A stretch of 64,000 bases of DNA from Buddleja alternifolia (taxonomy: Eukaryota > Streptophyta > Magnoliopsida > Lamiales > Scrophulariaceae), in NCBI GenBank assembly GCA_019426215.1, contig CM033394.1, positions 45,382,423-45,446,422 on the forward strand. The letters are read 5' to 3'. Positions within the stretch are counted from its first letter, which is position 1, and every line of letters begins with the position of its first letter. Of this stretch, positions 60,301 to 64,000 are shown piece after piece. Under the pieces are notes generated by a model. It worked only from the letters and a program-made list of their open reading frames with translations. It was not told where the DNA came from and ran no database searches. The position numbers were made by a program, and so were the translations under genes.

Positions 60301-62058
60301 AGCATATTTAAGTAAAAATCTTTCACACCACCACAGACACATGAACGAAAAAAATTAAGACTACTGTTTCAATAATTGTTTATGACATTTGTTTTCAACT
60401 TTTCAGTGGTCCAGCTTCATCTCTATGATCATCATATCAAGTTTCAAGTTTCTATACTTCTCAAGAATGTCAATAACAAATTAGCCGCGTTTTTTTAATT
60501 TCCTACTGCTACAGCCCTCGGACTAAATTTTCCGAAAAATAAAATAGTTGCATTCCGTGTACTCGAGGAAGTAAGACTTTTCAGGAATCTCACCTGTCGT
60601 TCACGCTGAGACCTCATAATTGCCTTATCAAACTCCTCAAGTCCTTCATTTTGTTCCCCAATTCGCTTATCCACAAAGACAGAAGACTTTGTACTCTGCT
60701 CATATTCCTTTAGCAGCGTCTTTTCTCTCTGCATTTAATTAAACACTGTTAACTTCCCACTTAATCTAAAGCCAGTTTTAAATGAGCACACTCAGGTATG
60801 TCAATCCACACAATAAATTCATGATGCAAATAAGTATGTACACACACACATACATATGATAATTCCTCAGAAAACGAAAGATAAAAGGTACGTGCATGGC
60901 TGTCCCTTTCTCTGAGGTGTGTAAAATACAATAAAATTCTAACAGTCCATTCTCAGCTGTAGAATTATGTCTAGTTTGCAAAAAGTGGTATGAACCATTC
61001 TTAAGTAGTCCCGAGACTCAAAGTCTCGGTATACACATGTGTCCCACCACATAGATGGATGTCATTGTCCCAGGACCCCGAGCCCCTGCAGATCCTAAGA
61101 ATGACCTAAATTGTATCACCAATTCCCAGACTACCAAACTAAACCCTACCCCTATCACCAGAGAAATGGGTAAAATAATTCTCACAAACAAACTCCGATT
61201 CAGGTAAAAATTCCAGCACATATGCGCACAATAACATTACATAAATAATCATGCGCAAATGGCTCCTTTCATTAGCAGAAGAGAAAACAAGAAAGCAACA
61301 TACGCAAGGACACACATGAAATCACCTTCCGTGTACCCTATACACACAAATGAAGTAACCAAGTAACTACCATAACACCACAATATAGAGTAACAGAATT
61401 CACAAGAACAGCACCAATAACATCATAAAGGGTCACCGAAAAATGGTTCTTACATATGACAATGCCAATTAACTATGACATACATTACGGTGCACCCAAA
61501 CTCAGTTACTGGATGTAATCAAACAATTATTTCCTCCCCGACAGTTTACGAAATGTTAAGCCTTTATCGCCGTGCGATTAACAACATCTGCAGGAATGCA
61601 TAAACTGACCTCCCAAAGAAGTTAAATTACCATAAGCTGATAGCTAGAAACAAATTTACATAATGAATGAACAAAAACTTGTTGGCAAAAAAAAAATCAG
61701 CTTATTCCAACAGAAACTCAACTCACTTAACAGAAACCCAATCAGACAATACAACACACACACACACACACGCACATATACATATATATATATATAGTAC
61801 CTACAACTGTCAAATAGTGATTAAAAGCGGGACCTTTTGTATGGCGAGTGAGCGAGAGAGTCCAACACGGCGTCGTTCTTCGTCCTTGCGTTTCTTCCCC
61901 AATATATTGAACTTCCGCCGCGACCATATGCTTTCAAATGGGTTATCTCTTGGTATTTTGCTCTTCATTGCGCCTGAATTTACGAGACCTAACTTATTCA
62001 ATTTTTTGTTCTTACTTTTCTTCTTCTTCGTGCTTTCTGTGCCTGATTTTTTCGCCAT
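54306..62058 (-). CDS. NOP14: NOP14, nucleolar SSU-processome protein
   Basis: Fourteen exons on the minus strand: 62058-61834, 60728-60594, 60278-60125, 59803-59724, 59513-59454, 59315-59103, 58812-58684, 58465-57809, 57716-57524, 57059-56866, 56438-56337, 56244-56105, 55611-55339, 54576-54306. All junctions are GT-AG and lengths sum to 2826 bases, i.e. 941 residues plus stop, with no break. NOP14 works in the nucleolus with the small-subunit processome for 18S rRNA maturation. Family signatures: lysine-rich N-terminus then NPFESIWSRRKFNILGKK; RRVGLSRSLAIQK; YEQSTKSSVFVDKRIGEQNE; KLTFGRFDPDG; a long Asp/Glu/Ser-rich acidic region in exon 8; a helical C-terminal half; and a basic tail FVKGRDYDPDRERAERKKLK to GNKRRR. 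I chose the ATG at 62058 rather than the upstream non-ATG codon in the same frame. Introns contain a Tourist-type MITE and microsatellites. Confidence 0.94.
55730..55855. mobile_element. Degenerate Tourist-like hairpin in NOP14 intron 12
   Basis: GGTTGCATTTGGATTGACAGG on the left and AATCCTTCAATCCAAACATG on the right form weak inverted ends resembling the element at 57123. It is shorter and has no clear TTA duplication. Confidence 0.4.
57123..57488. mobile_element. Tourist-type (PIF/Harbinger) MITE in NOP14 intron 9
   Basis: Ends GGTTGTGTTTGGATTGAAGG and, on the other strand, GGTTGCGTTTGGATGGAAGG, flanked by the 3-bp duplication TTA (57120-57122 and 57489-57491). The 366-bp element is non-coding. 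It lies wholly inside an intron, between the exons ending 57524 and starting 57059. Confidence 0.85.
61750..61797. repeat. (CA)n(TA)n microsatellite in NOP14 intron 1
   Basis: An ACAC run passing into ATATAT, about 35 bp inside intron 1 from its donor site. Confidence 0.9.
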
Positions 62059-62137
62059 TTTCGTCAATTTTTCGACCTTAATTCTTCGAATCGGAGGGCA
62101 ATTGAAGCAGAGATTTTAGCTATGTCGAATTGGAAAA

Positions 62138-62170
62138 TAGGGTTTTAGGGTAATAGGTAAATTAGGGTTT
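62138..62170 (-). promoter_or_regulatory. Two telo-boxes at the NOP14 5' end
   Basis: TAGGGTTT at 62138-62145 and 62163-62170, i.e. AAACCCTA on the coding strand, about 80 and 105 bp upstream of the ATG. Telo-boxes are typical of plant promoters for ribosomal proteins and ribosome-biogenesis factors. Confidence 0.75.
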
Positions 62171-62214
62171 TAGTGTGATTGGGGGAAAGCGTGATTGAAG
62201 TGTGTGCAATGTAT

Positions 62215-62299
62215 TGGGCTAAGTAATGGGCTTATATTTAGTTAGACAAATGCATTGGGCTAAAGTTGTGGGCTTATTCTAATGGGTCGGAATTGGGCT
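62215..62299. promoter_or_regulatory. Cluster of site II-type motifs upstream of NOP14
   Basis: TGGGCT occurs five times, at 62215, 62227, 62256, 62269 and 62294. Site II elements (TGGGCY), bound by TCP factors, commonly sit together with telo-boxes in plant growth-related promoters. Confidence 0.7.
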
Positions 62300-63180
62300 T
62301 TTATTTAATGGGTTTGAGGTGATAAAGATTTATTTAGTGGTAGTCTAGAGTTGGGCAAATTCTATTAATGTTACCTAATGTTTGTTAACCTAGTGATATC
62401 AGCTTCCACCTTTGGGAGATCCTGGATTCAATCGCATGCAGTCACAAGTGGAGACTTTTTTCTCCTTATTCAAAATTTTATAGGGTCTGTATGGCCCATG
62501 ATTAAAAATTATCGGCCCCGGTTTGTCGGGTCAGCGTTTCCCTTATGTAAAGAATTGAAAAAAAAAAATAAAGCCTATTAATGCTTACGTCCTGTTGAAG
62601 TGAAATTCTTATCAAAATCTGATTTAGTCGAATCTCGAACTAATCATATGAAAAGTGTTAATTTTTTTTTTTTGTGATTGAACATTATTTTGAGAGTATG
62701 AACCAATTACAAAGTAAATACAATTCATTTGTCCTATCAATAACTTGAATTGGGCTTTTATTTAACGGGTTAGACTTTGAGGTAACAAAGATTTATTTAA
62801 GGAAAAATTACGCACAAATCCCCCGCTTATGGGAAATTACATAAAGTCTCCCTGGTATTATGATATTTCTTACGATTACACTCGTTGTTTATTTAAAATT
62901 ATTACAATTTTGCTTCTGCAAACCTTATAAATAAATTCTTGAAGGTGTGTGTTGGTAATTACCAATAAGTGAAGGATACGTGTGTAATTTTCTCTTTATT
63001 TAATGGTGGTCTAGAGTTGGACAAAACTAATTAATGTTTACGTCTCATTTGAGTGAAATTCTTACCCAAATCTGGTTTAGTTGAATCTCAAACTAATTAT
63101 GGGAGAAGTATTATACTTTGTTTTGTGATTGAACATTATTTTTAGTTTGAGAGTATGCACCTACTTGAATTTGGCTAAGT
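62290..63180. repeat. Local tandem duplication upstream of NOP14
   Basis: Two units of roughly 450 bp share AATTGGGCTTTTATTTAA, AAGATTTATTTA, GGTCTAGAGTTGG, TGAAATTCTTA and GTGATTGAACATTATTTT. The second unit starts near 62748 and contains the MITE at 62801. No coding sequence. Confidence 0.7.
62801..62994. mobile_element. MULE-like MITE with 9-bp target duplication
   Basis: Flanked by perfect TTTATTTAA at 62792-62800 and 62995-63003. Ends GGAAAAATTACGCAC and, on the other strand, GAGAAAATTACACAC. The first unit of the local duplication shows the unoccupied site near 62327-62350, running from AAGATTTATTTA directly into GTGGTAGTCTAGAG. Confidence 0.82.
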
Positions 63181-64000
63181 CATAACAATGCTAGAAATTT
63201 TCATCATTCCATTATTAACAAGAAATCCAAAAGATCCAAAGAGCAATAAAATACAAATTTATATTAATCTCATTGACGTATAATAGTAGTTTTTCTAAAT
63301 GCTATTTTAATGTCAATATATGTATAACAAGTACTAGTCATCTACATTCACACATACACACACATATATATATAGGGTCAAAATCTAATATATACCCTAT
63401 ATTAGATAAAATATAAGACCCAATATACTAGATCTATTAAATCCAACAGTCCAAAAAGAATCAAAAAACATGTGGGGAAATTGATTCTAATTGGATCAGG
63501 GGTATAATAGTCAATTGATCCCACAAACCCACATCTCAATAATATCTTTTTTCATCGTCTTTTCGCTGCTTCTCTTCTCTTCTGTTCCTTTTTTTTCTTT
63601 CTTTCTTATTTTCGAATCATCCTTGTCTTCAAGATAAGTATAAGAAGAATTAGTGAAGCAGAGAACTATTACTCCAAAGACTTCAATTGGGATGAATTTT
63701 TTAATTTATACGAATACTACAGTGAAACAGCAATAGGTATATATGTAAAAGTATATATATAAAGTGAGAGAATGTGTGTGAAATTTAAATGGGGGATGAG
63801 ATGAGAATGAGGTCTCTTTTTCTGTTTCTTATTTATATAATAATATAGTAAAATTGTGGGTGATTTGGTGTGCTTGGAAATATTAGCTGTTGGATGTTAA
63901 TGGGGGTTGGTGTTTATATATGATTACAGTATTTTATAAGTCGTTATACAATATGTTATAATATATTATACAGTATATTATAACTTATTATATAGATTAT
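63181..64000. other. Intergenic, nothing recognised
   Basis: AT-rich sequence with a short (TA)n stretch near 63363-63374 and a pyrimidine-rich patch (63550-63610). No gene, RNA or clear element end is supported. Confidence 0.5.

Noticed and set aside
54306..62058. Reading the separate NOP14 exon frames as independent small genes
   Set aside because: GT-AG junctions with matching phases join all of them into one 941-residue protein with family signatures in the expected order.
62059..62067. Upstream in-frame start for NOP14 giving MTKMAKK
   Set aside because: The codon at that position is TTG, not ATG. The next in-frame ATG (62058-62056) gives MAKKSGTE, as expected.

Overview
This is a nuclear window from a flowering plant, almost certainly a eudicot. 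The supports are an AT-rich background, spliced genes with GT-AG introns, a Ty1/copia retrotransposon with an initiator-Met-tRNA primer site, several MITE families, a tRNA-derived SINE, and a NOP14 gene with plant-type telo-box and site II promoter motifs. I cannot name the species.

Layout. Positions 1-20773 and 30509-51246 are two direct copies of one ~20.7 kb block, nearly identical by eye and separated by ~9.7 kb of unrelated sequence. Each block holds, in order: a fragment of a long-TIR foldback element, a small hairpin MITE, a decayed Ty1/copia element with a nested solo LTR, one single-exon gene for a 78-aa putative membrane microprotein, a quasi-tandem series of ~1.6-1.7 kb repeats resembling that gene's upstream region, a hAT-type MITE, and more repeat fragments. 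The copia element is bracketed by a ~770 bp direct repeat of its host sequence, which itself carries a long-hairpin MITE with 9-bp target duplications.

The spacer (20774-30508) holds a broken hAT transposase, a third and altered microprotein paralogue preceded by a strikingly GC-rich island, and, starting 14 bp after that gene's stop codon, six correctly spliced exons of the exocyst subunit SEC6. A poly(A) retroposon, another MULE-like MITE and a SINE follow. The right block ends in a MULE-like insertion (51248-52917) inside one more repeat unit.

The right end is ordinary gene space. NOP14, the nucleolar 18S-rRNA processing factor, lies on the minus strand at 54306-62058 in 14 exons whose lengths sum to an intact frame of 942 codons including the stop. 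Its upstream region carries two telo-boxes and five TGGGCT site II-type motifs, typical of plant ribosome-biogenesis promoters. Beyond 62290 are a local tandem duplication and a MITE whose empty site is preserved in the sister repeat.

The only clearly functional protein genes are NOP14 and the two 78-aa genes; the third paralogue may be functional. The rest is a layered record of transposition, local duplication and gene-fragment shuffling. All similarity statements were made by eye and all family calls from motifs.
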